Shown here piece after piece: positions 43,558 to 53,298 of a DNA stretch of 64,000 bases. Within the stretch, counting starts at the first letter, position 1; every line of letters starts with the position of its first letter. The translations under genes were made by a program, and so were the position numbers. The notes beneath the pieces were generated by a model, which saw only the letters and a program-made list of their open reading frames with translations, was not told the origin of the DNA and did not search any database. This DNA comes from DAINPP01 sp036743375 (GTDB lineage: Bacteria; Thermotogota; Thermotogae; MWEM01): assembly GCA_036743375.1 (NCBI GenBank), contig DAINPP010000009.1, positions 6,314-70,313 of the forward strand. Reading direction: 5' to 3'.

Positions 43558-44136
43558 TTACCTTTTTTTCTTATTCTGATCGGATATATCCGTCAGGATA
43601 TCCGTTTTCATGCCCGACAGGCTCAGAATTTTCACGATGAAATCCGTTTTATCCTCCACATAGGACTCAATATCATCAATATATTTCCCCGCGAGTAATT
43701 TCTTCAATTCTGAATATTCTTTAACCGCTTCGGGATTTTCCCTGAGATAGTCCCTGAGTTTCAGATGATTCTCAAGGCTCTCTATTCCCTTCATACAGCA
43801 GTACAGATGGTGATCAGGCCAGTCTCTGTCCGGTTCAGAACAGGGAACTTTTCCGGAAGTTCTCGCAAAGGCCTCTCTCCCCTTAATGCCAAGATCTCCC
43901 TGATGGATGTATCCGACGGTCTCAAGCCTGCAGATAATCTCCCTTTTTCCCATCTCCGAAAAGGCTATGATATCCATATCTATGATCGGTTTTGCGGCAA
44001 GCCCTTCAACAGACGTACTGCCGACATGCTGTATATCACAGTCTATTCCGGTCAGCAATCGTTCATAATAAGTTTTAAATGCCTGAAAATCTTCAGCCCA
44101 CTTTGGATCATAGTCTTTCACTACGATTTTCTGCAC
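43558..44136 (-). CDS. GrpB/UPF0157 family nucleotidyltransferase-like protein
   Basis: This is a 192-residue protein of the GrpB/UPF0157 family, with the nucleotidyltransferase-like HVGSTSVEGLAAKPIIDMDI (GS and DxD) and the family signature DWPDHHLYCCMKG. Family members resemble polymerase-beta-type transferases, but the reaction is not established. GTG 44136 is the start behind GGAGGTGATACG. It follows the NlpC/P60 gene by 62 bases in the same direction and may be co-transcribed with it. Confidence 0.88.
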   Translation of the reverse strand: MQKIVVKDYDPKWAEDFQAFKTYYERLLTGIDCDIQHVGSTSVEGLAAKPIIDMDIIAFSEMGKREIICRLETVGYIHQGDLGIKGREAFARTSGKVPCSEPDRDWPDHHLYCCMKGIESLENHLKLRDYLRENPEAVKEYSELKKLLAGKYIDDIESYVEDKTDFIVKILSLSGMKTDILTDISDQNKKKR

Positions 44137-44198
44137 ACCGTATCACCTCCGGAATCTCAAATGCCAGTCTTATTAGATTCATCTCGAAAGAGCTCCAC

Positions 44199-45200
44199 TC
44201 AAACACGAACCCTTCGAACCGATGTGATCTTCTCCTCAAGCTCCTTTCCATAAGCGGTATCCGGATTAAATACCCGATCAACACTCACACCACCGTGATA
44301 CACGTTGGAATGCAGCATCAGGTCTTCACCGATGTACATGCCGACATGTCCCGGAAAGTAAATAAGATCTCCAAAGGTTCTGTCTTCCATATTAACCGGC
44401 TCAAGGACTTTTTCCTGCTGATCGGCATCTCTTGGAATGATCACACCGAGAAGATGATAAAGTCTTCCCACGAGACCCGAACAATCCGTACCGAAGACCG
44501 AAGAGCCGCCCCAGAGATAAGGCGTTCCCATAAACGGCCTGATATATTTTTCAAGAGAGCTCTTATCTCTCTTTTCATCATCATAAGTCCCCTCTATCAC
44601 TTCAAAATCCCCGGCGGCCGTTTCAAAGAATTTATTCTGTTCCGAATTCGAATCGGAGTAGACGACGGATCCCATAGAAACCCAGAATGATCGATTGATA
44701 TCCGAGACACTTTCCAGCATGGCAAACCTTGTCTGTACGAGATGAAGGCTCTTCTGACAAAGATCACTCATCCGCTCTTCGGTACAAAACGACAACCCGT
44801 TGTTATTGACATAACCAACATATCCATGATTCAGATCCTTGACAAGCGAATAAACCGTTCCGAGCTCAAGAACCTCTACCCATTCTCCAAAGATGAGATC
44901 TCTGACGCGTTCACTTCTGAACCTCGGATCTTTTCTGACATCAAGGACCGGGATAGTGATCTGGGCATACGAAAACGGCTCGGGAACGGATTCGTTCAAT
45001 ACCCTTATCTCACTCTTTTTTACTTCGGGAAACCGCTTCAGACATTCCACGACTTTTTCCTTTCCCTCTACGCTGTCTACTTCTATAAAGACGATCATCC
45101 CTTCATCATCGAGAGATCTGTACCGGTAGTAGTTGATCCTCTCATCAGAAAAGAGATCTTTTATCTCATGATCGAGTCTTTCCATAGTTCTGAGATCCAT
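44199..45200 (-). CDS. NlpC/P60 peptidase with SH3-like domains
   Basis: This is a 333-residue protein with no signal peptide. SH3-like regions occupy about 80-220 (AQITIPVLDVRKDP; SFWVSMGSVVYSD). The C-terminal NlpC/P60 domain has catalytic Cys in TPYLWGGSSVFGTDCSGLV, His in FPGHVGMYIG and a later LHSN. The layout resembles YkfC-type gamma-D-glutamyl-L-diamino acid endopeptidases that degrade imported murein peptides in the cytoplasm, which fits the missing signal peptide. GGGGAGG precedes the ATG. It is divergent from lysA. Confidence 0.88.
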   Translation of the reverse strand: MDLRTMERLDHEIKDLFSDERINYYRYRSLDDEGMIVFIEVDSVEGKEKVVECLKRFPEVKKSEIRVLNESVPEPFSYAQITIPVLDVRKDPRFRSERVRDLIFGEWVEVLELGTVYSLVKDLNHGYVGYVNNNGLSFCTEERMSDLCQKSLHLVQTRFAMLESVSDINRSFWVSMGSVVYSDSNSEQNKFFETAAGDFEVIEGTYDDEKRDKSSLEKYIRPFMGTPYLWGGSSVFGTDCSGLVGRLYHLLGVIIPRDADQQEKVLEPVNMEDRTFGDLIYFPGHVGMYIGEDLMLHSNVYHGGVSVDRVFNPDTAYGKELEEKITSVRRVRV

Positions 45201-45227
45201 ATTTTCATCCTCCCCCTGTTTTCATGC

Positions 45228-45307
45228 TATAATTGAGTGTTTATTTTCCTGCAGTCTGTTTTCCTCGCAAAATCATAAGTGACTGTAAAAGTCCATACAA
45301 TTATACA
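45228..45307 (+). promoter_or_regulatory. candidate promoters of lysA
   Basis: TGCTATAAT (45225-45233) is an extended -10 element on the plus strand. A second candidate has GTGACT (45279-45284) and TATACA (45302-45307) 17 bp apart. I see no lysine riboswitch in the roughly 90-base leader. Confidence 0.5.
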
Positions 45308-45331
45308 TTATTTACGAAAGAAGTGATTTGA

Positions 45332-46561
45332 ATGATAGAAAAAATGAACGGTAAAGTGATGATTGAATCGGTCGATCTCTTTGAATTGGCTGAAAAATAC
45401 GGGACGCCTCTGTATTGTTACAGTAAGCAGGCGATTAAGGACCGGATCAAGATGATTTATCATACCATGGAAGAAATCGCAGATTTCCACCTTGGATTTG
45501 CCTTAAAGGCAAACAACAATATCCATCTGATCAACCTCCTTGTAAAAAATGGATGTATGATAGATATAGTCAATCACAACGAATATATTCTTGCCCGTGA
45601 AGGGGGGACACCTGCGGATAAGATCGTCGTCAACGGGAATGGGGCGAGTAGAGAATTTCTCGAAACAATGATAGCGGAAGGTGTTTATTCGATCAATATC
45701 GATTCATACGAAGAATATAAGATCGTCAGAAATATCGTGGAGAAGCTGGATGACAAGGAAAGGCTCCCCAATTTTATGCTCCGGGTCAACCCGGATGTCA
45801 ATCCGAATACACATCCGTACATCTCCACAGGACTTAAGGAAAATAAATTCGGTATCCAGATGGATGTGGCGAGAAAGATCCTATCAACGGATAAGGGACT
45901 GATAACCGGGCTGCATACCCATATCGGTTCAAACATATTCGACATCAGTCCGTTTAAAGAGGCCTTTGCAAAATTACTTGAACTGAAGAAAGATTTCTCG
46001 CAGTTGAAGGCGGTAAATATCGGAGGCGGCTGGGGTATCGACTATCACAAAGAAGGAACGGATTTCGATACGGAAACCTTCAGAAAGGAGATCGTTCCCC
46101 TCCTCAAGGAAATGGATTGCAGGATCATGATGGAAATTGGCCGCTTTATCATGGGACCTTCCGGCATCCTTCTTTCAAAGGTGCTTTACAAGAAGGAAAC
46201 CGAATTCAAAACATTCGTCGTATGTGACGCAAACATGGCTAATATGATCAGGCCCGCCCTTTATGACGCCTATCATCATATACAGCCCCTTCATACAAAA
46301 CCGGTTGAAGAAAAGATAACGGCTGATGTAGTTGGCGGTCTCTGTGAAACGGGAGACCGGCTGGCAAAAAACAGGGAGATAGAGGATGTCAGCAAGGGTG
46401 ATCTCATCGCCATACACGATGCCGGTGCCTACGGTTATTCTATGGCTTCAAACTACAACGCGGAATCAAAACCGGCTGAAGTCCTCATCTATAAAGATTC
46501 TCACAGATTGATCAGAAAACGCGAAACGGTTCAGGATCTACTTAAAAAAATGAAGATATGA
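45332..46561 (+). CDS. lysA: diaminopimelate decarboxylase (PLP fold III)
   Basis: This 409-residue enzyme converts meso-diaminopimelate to lysine, the last step of the pathway that starts at aspartokinase. The PLP lysine is Lys59 (FALKANNN), the substrate-binding segment is HTHIGSN (195-201), the phosphate-binding loop is GGGWG (231-235), and the cross-subunit catalytic Cys338 is in GLCETGD. The usual EPGR motif reads EIGR (268-271), a departure that raises a small chance of another amino-acid decarboxylase. AGAAGTGAT precedes the ATG. It is monocistronic or shares a transcript with the kinases downstream. Confidence 0.88.
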   Translation: MIEKMNGKVMIESVDLFELAEKYGTPLYCYSKQAIKDRIKMIYHTMEEIADFHLGFALKANNNIHLINLLVKNGCMIDIVNHNEYILAREGGTPADKIVVNGNGASREFLETMIAEGVYSINIDSYEEYKIVRNIVEKLDDKERLPNFMLRVNPDVNPNTHPYISTGLKENKFGIQMDVARKILSTDKGLITGLHTHIGSNIFDISPFKEAFAKLLELKKDFSQLKAVNIGGGWGIDYHKEGTDFDTETFRKEIVPLLKEMDCRIMMEIGRFIMGPSGILLSKVLYKKETEFKTFVVCDANMANMIRPALYDAYHHIQPLHTKPVEEKITADVVGGLCETGDRLAKNREIEDVSKGDLIAIHDAGAYGYSMASNYNAESKPAEVLIYKDSHRLIRKRETVQDLLKKMKI

Positions 46562-46655
46562 TGTATAATCGTACGTCGATCAATTCATTTTAAGTTCATC
46601 TGTTTGGAGTTTCATCTAATACCCGGAGACCCTCTTCATTAAGTCAGGTGGTTTT

Positions 46656-49052
46656 TTGAACGAGTCTGATAGGTTTGATTTTGAGATTGTCGATGCATCT
46701 TCAATGGCTTTTGTTCACAAAAAAATACTATACGATGACTCTGGATTTGTCAGAGATTTCCTTATTGTCCACGTAAACAGGGCGTTTGAATTGTTGCTTG
46801 GCGTAAGTGCGAATGATCTGTGCGCTACTGAAGAGAGTAATTTTTTCGGTTATGCCAAGGAAAATTATCAAAGGCTGCTGAAGGATTACTCTCTTCAGTT
46901 CGAAGAGAAAAGGCCTTTCTTCATAGATATCTACTCACCAAAGTTTCACAAGTGGATGCGAATTTATTATGAACACGTCAGAAATGATTATTATATCTCC
47001 TGGGTTCTCGATGTCAATGCGGAAAAAATATTGATGCAGACCTCCAATGAGATGTTTCAATCCGGGATGATACAGCCTAAAACCATCGCCGAAAGAGCCT
47101 GCAGAATATCCGAAACCCCCTTTGTGTTCTTCTGTCAATTCAGGGATAATGAAGCTCACCCGTATGATCATGAAACTTATACCGAAAGGATGGAACTCAA
47201 CGACTTTTCAGAAAACATCGCCAGATATTTCACAGAAATCTCAAAACGGGATCTGATGAATTCTTTTACAAAAGCCGATCTTTCCCCCATAGGCAATTCT
47301 ACCCTGAACATCTCATCGCCCGAAGATTATCTTTGTACAATTCATCTGTTGATCCGTGAAAACAAGTTAAAGGGTCTTTTCCTCTTCCTGTATCAAAAGG
47401 GGGTTGAAATCAGGAATATCCCCTTTCTTCTGACTTTCACGGAACAAGTCAGCATGCTGATGCACGGCAATGAATTAGTAGAAAGGCGAATGACCGCGGA
47501 AAAGTCACTAAAACAGAAGGAAAAAAATTATCGGATCATGACGGAGAACGCCACAGACGGTGTCGCGGTGATTCAACAAAAGAAGCTGAAATATATCTCA
47601 CCTTCCTATAGAAAGATGCTATTACTTGGTGAGGAGGAGGAATTGAATTCTGTTGATGATGTATTCGTAAACGTTCCAGAAGAATATCGCCAGCAAATAA
47701 AACAGAATTTCAGAAGGGTCAGCGAGAATGTGGATGAAGTCTTAACGCAAAGGTACCCCGTTGTCAAGAAAGATGGGACAAAAACGTGGCTCGAAGACAA
47801 CATGAGGCTTCTTATCGAAGAGGAGGGAGCCTTCGAGACGATTTATCTGAACGGCAGAGATGTGACAAAACAGGTCCAGTACGAAAATGAGCTGGTGGAG
47901 ACTAAAAAGAGGATCGAAAAGGCCAATTCCGTCAAGACCGAATTTATGATGAACATGAGTCATGAACTCAGGACGCCCCTTAATGGAATACTCGGCTTTT
48001 CATCTTTATTAAAGGGAACCGACCTCGATAATGAACAACTGGAATACATCAGCAACATCGAAGTATCCGGCCGGCGTCTCCTCGGAATCGTAAACGATAT
48101 CCTTGATTTCACCAAAATACAGACTTATAAGATGAAGATCACACATGAGCCGGTGATGATCAGAGAAATGTTAGGGAGTTTGATCAATATGATCTCCAGA
48201 ACAGCGGAAGACAAGAACATAGAAACCCTTCTTGAATTCGACGACAATATTCCGGAAAAGGTGTGCGTTGATAAAATAAAACTGTCACAGATCCTGTCAA
48301 ACCTGTTGATGAACGCACTGAAATTTACCGAGAAGGGAAAAATCATCCTCAAGGCCGTTCTGTTCACAAGAAATCATTCCAAAGCGATCATCAGATTCTC
48401 CGTTTCAGATACCGGGATTGGTATTGATCCCTCGGTGAAAAAATTAATCTTCGAATCATTCACTCAGGCCGATTCCTCGTTAAGCAGACAGTATGGGGGA
48501 ACAGGACTTGGTCTGAGTATATCTAACGGGATTTTAAACCTGATGGACAGCCGGTTGAATTTGACCAGTGAATCGGGTAAGGGTAGCGAATTCAGTTTCA
48601 TTCTGACACTCGAGATCTGTGATGAAAAAAACGAACCTGTGGATTCCGAAAAACAACAGAAAGAAACGGTTAATCCGGATTATAAACAATTAAAGATTCT
48701 TATTGTGGAAGACAATCAAATCAATTTGAAACTCAACGAAACAATCGTCAGAAGACACTATCCCTACGCAAAGATATTCGAGGCCATGAATGGCAAGGAA
48801 GCCATCGAAAATCACATGAAAAATCATGCGGATCTCATCCTGATGGATGTGAGAATGCCTGAAATGAACGGACTTGAGTCCACAAGGATCATCCGTAAAA
48901 ATCTGAAGGATAACGATGTCATCATTATCGGCCTTTCAGCTGAAGCGCATAAAGACAAGATATACGAGGGAATTGCATCCGGGATGGACGACTATATCAC
49001 GAAACCGGTAATCCCCAATGAACTGATAAAAATAATCAACAAATACATTTGA
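46656..49052 (+). CDS. cytoplasmic hybrid histidine kinase (PAS-HisKA-HATPase-REC)
   Basis: This is a 798-residue sensor kinase with no transmembrane segment. An N-terminal PAS-like part (7-125), a GAF-like region (135-275) and a second PAS (285-410) are followed by HisKA with His436 (MSHELRTPLNG). The ATPase has the N, G1 and G2 boxes (NLLMNALKFTEKG, SDTGIGID, GGTGLGLSISNG). A C-terminal receiver has Asp731 (LILMDVRMPEMNG). Phosphate probably passes from His436 to Asp731 and on to an unknown phosphotransfer protein. TTG 46656 starts the gene behind CAGGTGG. It is the paralogue of the next gene. Confidence 0.93.
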   Translation: MNESDRFDFEIVDASSMAFVHKKILYDDSGFVRDFLIVHVNRAFELLLGVSANDLCATEESNFFGYAKENYQRLLKDYSLQFEEKRPFFIDIYSPKFHKWMRIYYEHVRNDYYISWVLDVNAEKILMQTSNEMFQSGMIQPKTIAERACRISETPFVFFCQFRDNEAHPYDHETYTERMELNDFSENIARYFTEISKRDLMNSFTKADLSPIGNSTLNISSPEDYLCTIHLLIRENKLKGLFLFLYQKGVEIRNIPFLLTFTEQVSMLMHGNELVERRMTAEKSLKQKEKNYRIMTENATDGVAVIQQKKLKYISPSYRKMLLLGEEEELNSVDDVFVNVPEEYRQQIKQNFRRVSENVDEVLTQRYPVVKKDGTKTWLEDNMRLLIEEEGAFETIYLNGRDVTKQVQYENELVETKKRIEKANSVKTEFMMNMSHELRTPLNGILGFSSLLKGTDLDNEQLEYISNIEVSGRRLLGIVNDILDFTKIQTYKMKITHEPVMIREMLGSLINMISRTAEDKNIETLLEFDDNIPEKVCVDKIKLSQILSNLLMNALKFTEKGKIILKAVLFTRNHSKAIIRFSVSDTGIGIDPSVKKLIFESFTQADSSLSRQYGGTGLGLSISNGILNLMDSRLNLTSESGKGSEFSFILTLEICDEKNEPVDSEKQQKETVNPDYKQLKILIVEDNQINLKLNETIVRRHYPYAKIFEAMNGKEAIENHMKNHADLILMDVRMPEMNGLESTRIIRKNLKDNDVIIIGLSAEAHKDKIYEGIASGMDDYITKPVIPNELIKIINKYI

Positions 49053-49072
49053 TCGTGATAAAGTGAGGGAAT

Positions 49073-52000
49073 ATGGAAAGAAAATTTAAAAACAGCATAG
49101 AAAATTCTCCAATTGCCTTTGCCTACGGGTTGATAACTTTCGATGAAAGAGATTGTGTCGAAGATTTCTCCGTTTTATATGTCAACAAATACTTTGAAAA
49201 AACTACCGGCTTGAGAAAGGAACTGATACTGAACAGAAACTTCTCCGATTTTTTTGAAAGACAAGGCAAAAAGAGAATTGCCTGGATGAAGAGAATTTTT
49301 TCAGATGCCTTAAAATCTGAATATCTCGAAGAAACGATCTATTCCCATACCCTGAAAAGCTGGTTTCAGATAAAAATAGAATACGACACCTCTTTTCCAA
49401 ATCACTTTAAATGCTGGATAACAGATATAACGGCAGAAAAAATACTGTTGAAGACTTCCGAAGAAATCCTGAACTCAAAAAATATCACTTATCAAACGAT
49501 CATCAACAGGGCCTTGAAAATAGGGAACGCAAAATATGCCTTTCTCGCTTCCTTGAATATGGAAAAGGATACCTTTACCATCCTGTCAAATGCATCAAAG
49601 ACCAACAGAGCCATTCAACCAATCTTCCACCGACATCACCCCGCCGGAACCACCTGGGGACTTGGAAAGGCTTTTGGGGAAGACTTAAGACACAATGTAA
49701 ACATCATGACAGACCCCATGCTGTTTTTCACTGATGATTCCCAGAATTCCTTTATGAATGACTTAAAACCGTTGATCAAACCTGAGGAGACCCTCCTGAT
49801 AAAAATAGGAAAAAAGGGAAAGATAATGGCCTTTCTCGCATTGTTTCCAGACGAAAACTTCCGGCAGGCGGACAGAAATATACTGAAGACGTACGCCAAG
49901 CAACTCTCCGTAATCTTTCATAACAAAGAAAATGAGCTGAGGGAAAAAAAGAGAATCGAACAGTTGAACATGTATGAGTCCATCATCTCGACGGTTTCCG
50001 ATCCGATGTCCGTTATCGATTGTGACTACAGATACCTCATCATCAACAACGCCTATACCAGATTTCATAACAGACCGCGTGAGGCAATCATAGGCCGAAG
50101 TATCAGCGAATTTTACAAGCACAACAATGATTTTGAAGAGATTATAAAACCCAGACTTGACGAATGTCTTCGGGGGAAGACCGTAAAATACAAGCATTGG
50201 CTGGAAAATCAGAACGGTGAGAAGAACTTTTTTGAGATTTGCTATTATCCGAGGTATTCGAACTCCGGAGAGATAATTGGTTGTGTCATCCAGGGAAAAG
50301 ATCTGACCGAAGAAATCTCCCTGAGAAAAAAGCTTTCCAACGTTATTGAGGGGACCGATGCCGGAACATGGGAAAGGGATCTTCTGACAGGGGAGGCCTT
50401 TCTCAATGAAAGATGGGCCAATATGCTCGGTTATACCCTTAAGGAATTGTTTCCTTTAAACAATATGACCTGGAAATCCAGAATCCATCCGGATGATCTG
50501 GAGAAGGTTAATAAAGCGCTGGCTGAACATTATAGAAGACGTATTGATCATTTTGAATGTGAATTCCGTATGAGGCATAAAAACGGAAGCTGGATCTGGA
50601 TTCTCTCTAAGGGAAAGGTGTTAGAATGGACTGATGCGGGAAAACCCCTCAAGATGTTTGGTACGCAGGTAGATATCAGTAAGCGGAAAGAAGCGGAAGA
50701 AAAACTGATCGAGAGTAGGAATCTGATGCATTCGATTGTGGATACACTCCCTGGGGATATGACGGTAATAGACGATGAATACCGGATTATTGCCTTTAAC
50801 AAGGATAATTTCAAATTCAGTGTCGTTGGAATAACGGATAAGAATGCCACTTTGGGGAAAAAATGTTATGAAGTATACATGAAGAGAGATTCTCCCTGTC
50901 CCTGGTGCAGGATTTCGGACGCCATGACGTACAAAAAATCGTTCACCGAGATCACCTCTAAAGAGGATCCACGCGAGAAAATCTCCGGTAAATCGCTGAA
51001 ATTATTCGTCTCCCCTATCTTTGAAACCGATGGAACCGTGCTGGGTGCCGTTGAATACGCCTTGGATATCACCGATTTAAAAGAGGCGAAGGAAACCGCG
51101 GAAAAGGTCAAAAAACAGAAAGAGGATTTTTTTGCCAATATGAGTCATGATCTCAGAACACCTGTCAACAGCATCATCGGCTATTCCAAATTGCTGCAGA
51201 AAACGCTGTTTGAATCCACACAGAAGAAATACATCAATCATATCATCAACACATCGGATAATCTGCTCCAGATCATCAAAAACATCCTTGAATATTCTAA
51301 GGCGGAAACCGGAAAACTCCGTTTAAACAGGGAAAAAACGGATATATACAAGCTTCTGAACACGGCCTTTGAACTGATTAAACCACTTTTAAACGAGAAG
51401 ACCTCTTTTACCCTTTATATCGACAAAAAGATTCCGAGATATCTGAAGACAGATGATAGGAAACTGGAGCATATCATGAACAATCTACTGAGCAATGCCG
51501 TAAAATTCACTGAAGAAGGGCGAATCACCTTGTCCGCAAAATTATTAAACCGCACCGATACAAAGGCGGAAATCAAGATCTCGGTAAAAGATACGGGAAT
51601 TGGTATTGAAGAGAAGGCTCAACAGACGATCACCGGTTCCTTTGATCAGGGAAACAGTTCAATACCTTATAAATACGGTGGGACGGGACTTGGTTTATCG
51701 GTCGTTTCAAAATTTCTCGAGCTCTTCGACAGTGAACTGACCATAGAAAGTATGCCGGGAAAAGGGAGTAAATTCAGCTTTATTCTCAACTCCGACTATA
51801 TCACGGCAAAAGAGGCGGAAAAGGACATCAGGGAATACTCAACCGTGAAAGACCGCTCTTTTAAGGTATTAATCGCTGAAGACAACGAAATCAACATCAT
51901 GCTGCTGGAAGCCATGATCAAAAGGGATTTTCAGAATGCAAAGGTGTTGATCGCAAAAAATGGGGAAGAAGCGGTAGAACTCTATAAAGAACATGAACCC

Positions 52001-52222
52001 GGAATCGTCTTTATGGACATCAACATGCCGTTGTTAAGCGGTTACGATGCGACACAGAAGATAAGAAAAACAGCCGGAGCATCAAAAATCTCCATCATAG
52101 GATTTACCGCGTCATCTATTCCGGAAGTCCTTGAAAAGGCCATAAAAAGTGGAATGAACGAGTGTATCACCAAACCGGTTACGGCGGAAAAGATTAAGCT
52201 TATCATTTCAAACTGTTTATAA
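49073..52222 (+). CDS. cytoplasmic hybrid histidine kinase with extra PAS domains
   Basis: This 1049-residue paralogue of the preceding kinase shares its N-terminal PAS-like start (FSVLYVNKYFEKTTGL, ITAEKILLKTSEEI). A GAF-like region (135-285) is followed by three PAS domains (about 300-415, 420-540, 550-670). The third PAS carries Cys598, Cys609 and Cys612 in the CPWC context. HisKA has His692 (MSHDLRTPVNS), the ATPase has DTGIGIE and GGTGLGLSVVS, and the receiver has Asp982 (VFMDINMPLLSG). It has no membrane segment. GTGAGGG precedes the ATG, 20 bases after the first kinase, so the two are co-transcribed. Confidence 0.93.
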   Translation: MERKFKNSIENSPIAFAYGLITFDERDCVEDFSVLYVNKYFEKTTGLRKELILNRNFSDFFERQGKKRIAWMKRIFSDALKSEYLEETIYSHTLKSWFQIKIEYDTSFPNHFKCWITDITAEKILLKTSEEILNSKNITYQTIINRALKIGNAKYAFLASLNMEKDTFTILSNASKTNRAIQPIFHRHHPAGTTWGLGKAFGEDLRHNVNIMTDPMLFFTDDSQNSFMNDLKPLIKPEETLLIKIGKKGKIMAFLALFPDENFRQADRNILKTYAKQLSVIFHNKENELREKKRIEQLNMYESIISTVSDPMSVIDCDYRYLIINNAYTRFHNRPREAIIGRSISEFYKHNNDFEEIIKPRLDECLRGKTVKYKHWLENQNGEKNFFEICYYPRYSNSGEIIGCVIQGKDLTEEISLRKKLSNVIEGTDAGTWERDLLTGEAFLNERWANMLGYTLKELFPLNNMTWKSRIHPDDLEKVNKALAEHYRRRIDHFECEFRMRHKNGSWIWILSKGKVLEWTDAGKPLKMFGTQVDISKRKEAEEKLIESRNLMHSIVDTLPGDMTVIDDEYRIIAFNKDNFKFSVVGITDKNATLGKKCYEVYMKRDSPCPWCRISDAMTYKKSFTEITSKEDPREKISGKSLKLFVSPIFETDGTVLGAVEYALDITDLKEAKETAEKVKKQKEDFFANMSHDLRTPVNSIIGYSKLLQKTLFESTQKKYINHIINTSDNLLQIIKNILEYSKAETGKLRLNREKTDIYKLLNTAFELIKPLLNEKTSFTLYIDKKIPRYLKTDDRKLEHIMNNLLSNAVKFTEEGRITLSAKLLNRTDTKAEIKISVKDTGIGIEEKAQQTITGSFDQGNSSIPYKYGGTGLGLSVVSKFLELFDSELTIESMPGKGSKFSFILNSDYITAKEAEKDIREYSTVKDRSFKVLIAEDNEINIMLLEAMIKRDFQNAKVLIAKNGEEAVELYKEHEPGIVFMDINMPLLSGYDATQKIRKTAGASKISIIGFTASSIPEVLEKAIKSGMNECITKPVTAEKIKLIISNCL

Positions 52223-52238
52223 CTTTCTATCTGAAATA

Positions 52239-52247
52239 TGTTATGAT
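52239..52247 (+). promoter_or_regulatory. extended -10 promoter of the DUF4097 lipoprotein gene
   Basis: TGTTATGAT (52239-52247) lies 40 bases before the ATG. No strong -35 is apparent. It overlaps the region just after the kinase stop codon. Confidence 0.5.
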
Positions 52248-52286
52248 CTAATAAATTAATAAATAGTACCGGCAGGTGATTGGATA

Positions 52287-53204
52287 ATGAATAAATTTTT
52301 AAAATACGTGGGCTCTCTGTTCGTATTAATACTTCTCGCGGTGTTCTTTTCCGGTTGTGATGGAATGCTGAGAAAAGAGGAATCGTTTGAATCTTCCTTT
52401 CATATAACCAACAATACCGACTATTCCCTATTGGATGTGGATTCACGAAATGGATCAATCGAGGTTATCCCGTGGAACGAAAACTTTTTTAAGATAGAAG
52501 GTAAAAAGTTTATTCAGGGAAGCGGCAACCTGGACGAATTGATAGAAAAAGTACAGATCAGGGAAAAAGAGATCGGATCGGTTATTCGGATTTATATCGA
52601 TTTTCCGGAGAGCAATAATTTCCTCAAAAATACCAGCTACGGGGCCAATCTCACGATTAGTGTACCGACTGACATCTTCAGTTCTCTCGAAAAGATCGAT
52701 CTAGATTCATCAAATGGCCCTGTTTACCTCTCCAGTTTCACAGGAAGTATAGTGGCGGATACCTCAAACAGTTCGATGAAATTTGAAGGCTGCACCGGAG
52801 ACCTCAAGGCAAAAAGTACGAATGGATCTATCTCACTGAATAACGTAAAAGGTCAGATAGATGTGACTACGAGTAACGCCTCCATTCAGTTGAACGATTG
52901 TTTTCTTACCGGTTCATCCAACCACTTCCAAACTACCAATGGATCCATCGACGGGGATTTCACCCCCCCTTTATCCGGTAACACAACCTTCAGTACCAGT
53001 AACAGCTGGGTCACACTCAGGGTGCCATCTATCTCAAACATCAACTTCTCCGCAAGAACAAGTAACGGCTCCATATCCACTGAAAATCTCCTTGTAAAAT
53101 TGACCCAGGACTCAAAAAACAGTAAAAACGGGATGGTCAACGAAGGTGGGGCAAAGATAGATATCAAATCCTCAAATGGAAACGTAAAGATCATCGGAGA
53201 ATAA
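52287..53204 (+). CDS. DUF4097-family lipoprotein
   Basis: This is a 305-residue exported lipoprotein. The signal peptide ends in FFSGCDG with a lipobox cysteine at about residue 24. The mature part consists of short beta-strand repeats (SSNGPVYLSS, STNGSISLNN, TSNASIQLND, TTNGSIDGD, TSNGSIST, SSNGNVKI), the pattern of DUF4097/LiaG-like beta-helix proteins. The function of such proteins is mostly unknown, with links to envelope stress in some. AGGTGAT precedes the ATG. It lies between the hybrid kinases and the flagellar genes. Confidence 0.88.
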   Translation: MNKFLKYVGSLFVLILLAVFFSGCDGMLRKEESFESSFHITNNTDYSLLDVDSRNGSIEVIPWNENFFKIEGKKFIQGSGNLDELIEKVQIREKEIGSVIRIYIDFPESNNFLKNTSYGANLTISVPTDIFSSLEKIDLDSSNGPVYLSSFTGSIVADTSNSSMKFEGCTGDLKAKSTNGSISLNNVKGQIDVTTSNASIQLNDCFLTGSSNHFQTTNGSIDGDFTPPLSGNTTFSTSNSWVTLRVPSISNINFSARTSNGSISTENLLVKLTQDSKNSKNGMVNEGGAKIDIKSSNGNVKIIGE

Positions 53205-53211
53205 AATGGAC

Positions 53212-53238
53212 TAAAGTTTCTAAATACCATTCCGATAA
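53212..53238 (+). promoter_or_regulatory. sigma-28 (FliA) promoter of flgM operon
   Basis: TAAAGTTT (53212-53219), an 11-bp spacer and TCCGATAA (53231-53238) match the sigma-28 consensus TAAAGTTT-N11-GCCGATAA at all but one position. The flgM start codon is about 60 bases downstream. This places flgM, flgN and flgL in the late flagellar regulon. Confidence 0.92.
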
Positions 53239-53298
53239 CTGGTTGTAACGAATTGAATTTAAAGGGGTTAGGGTAAAGTGATACCCTGGAGGTGTATT

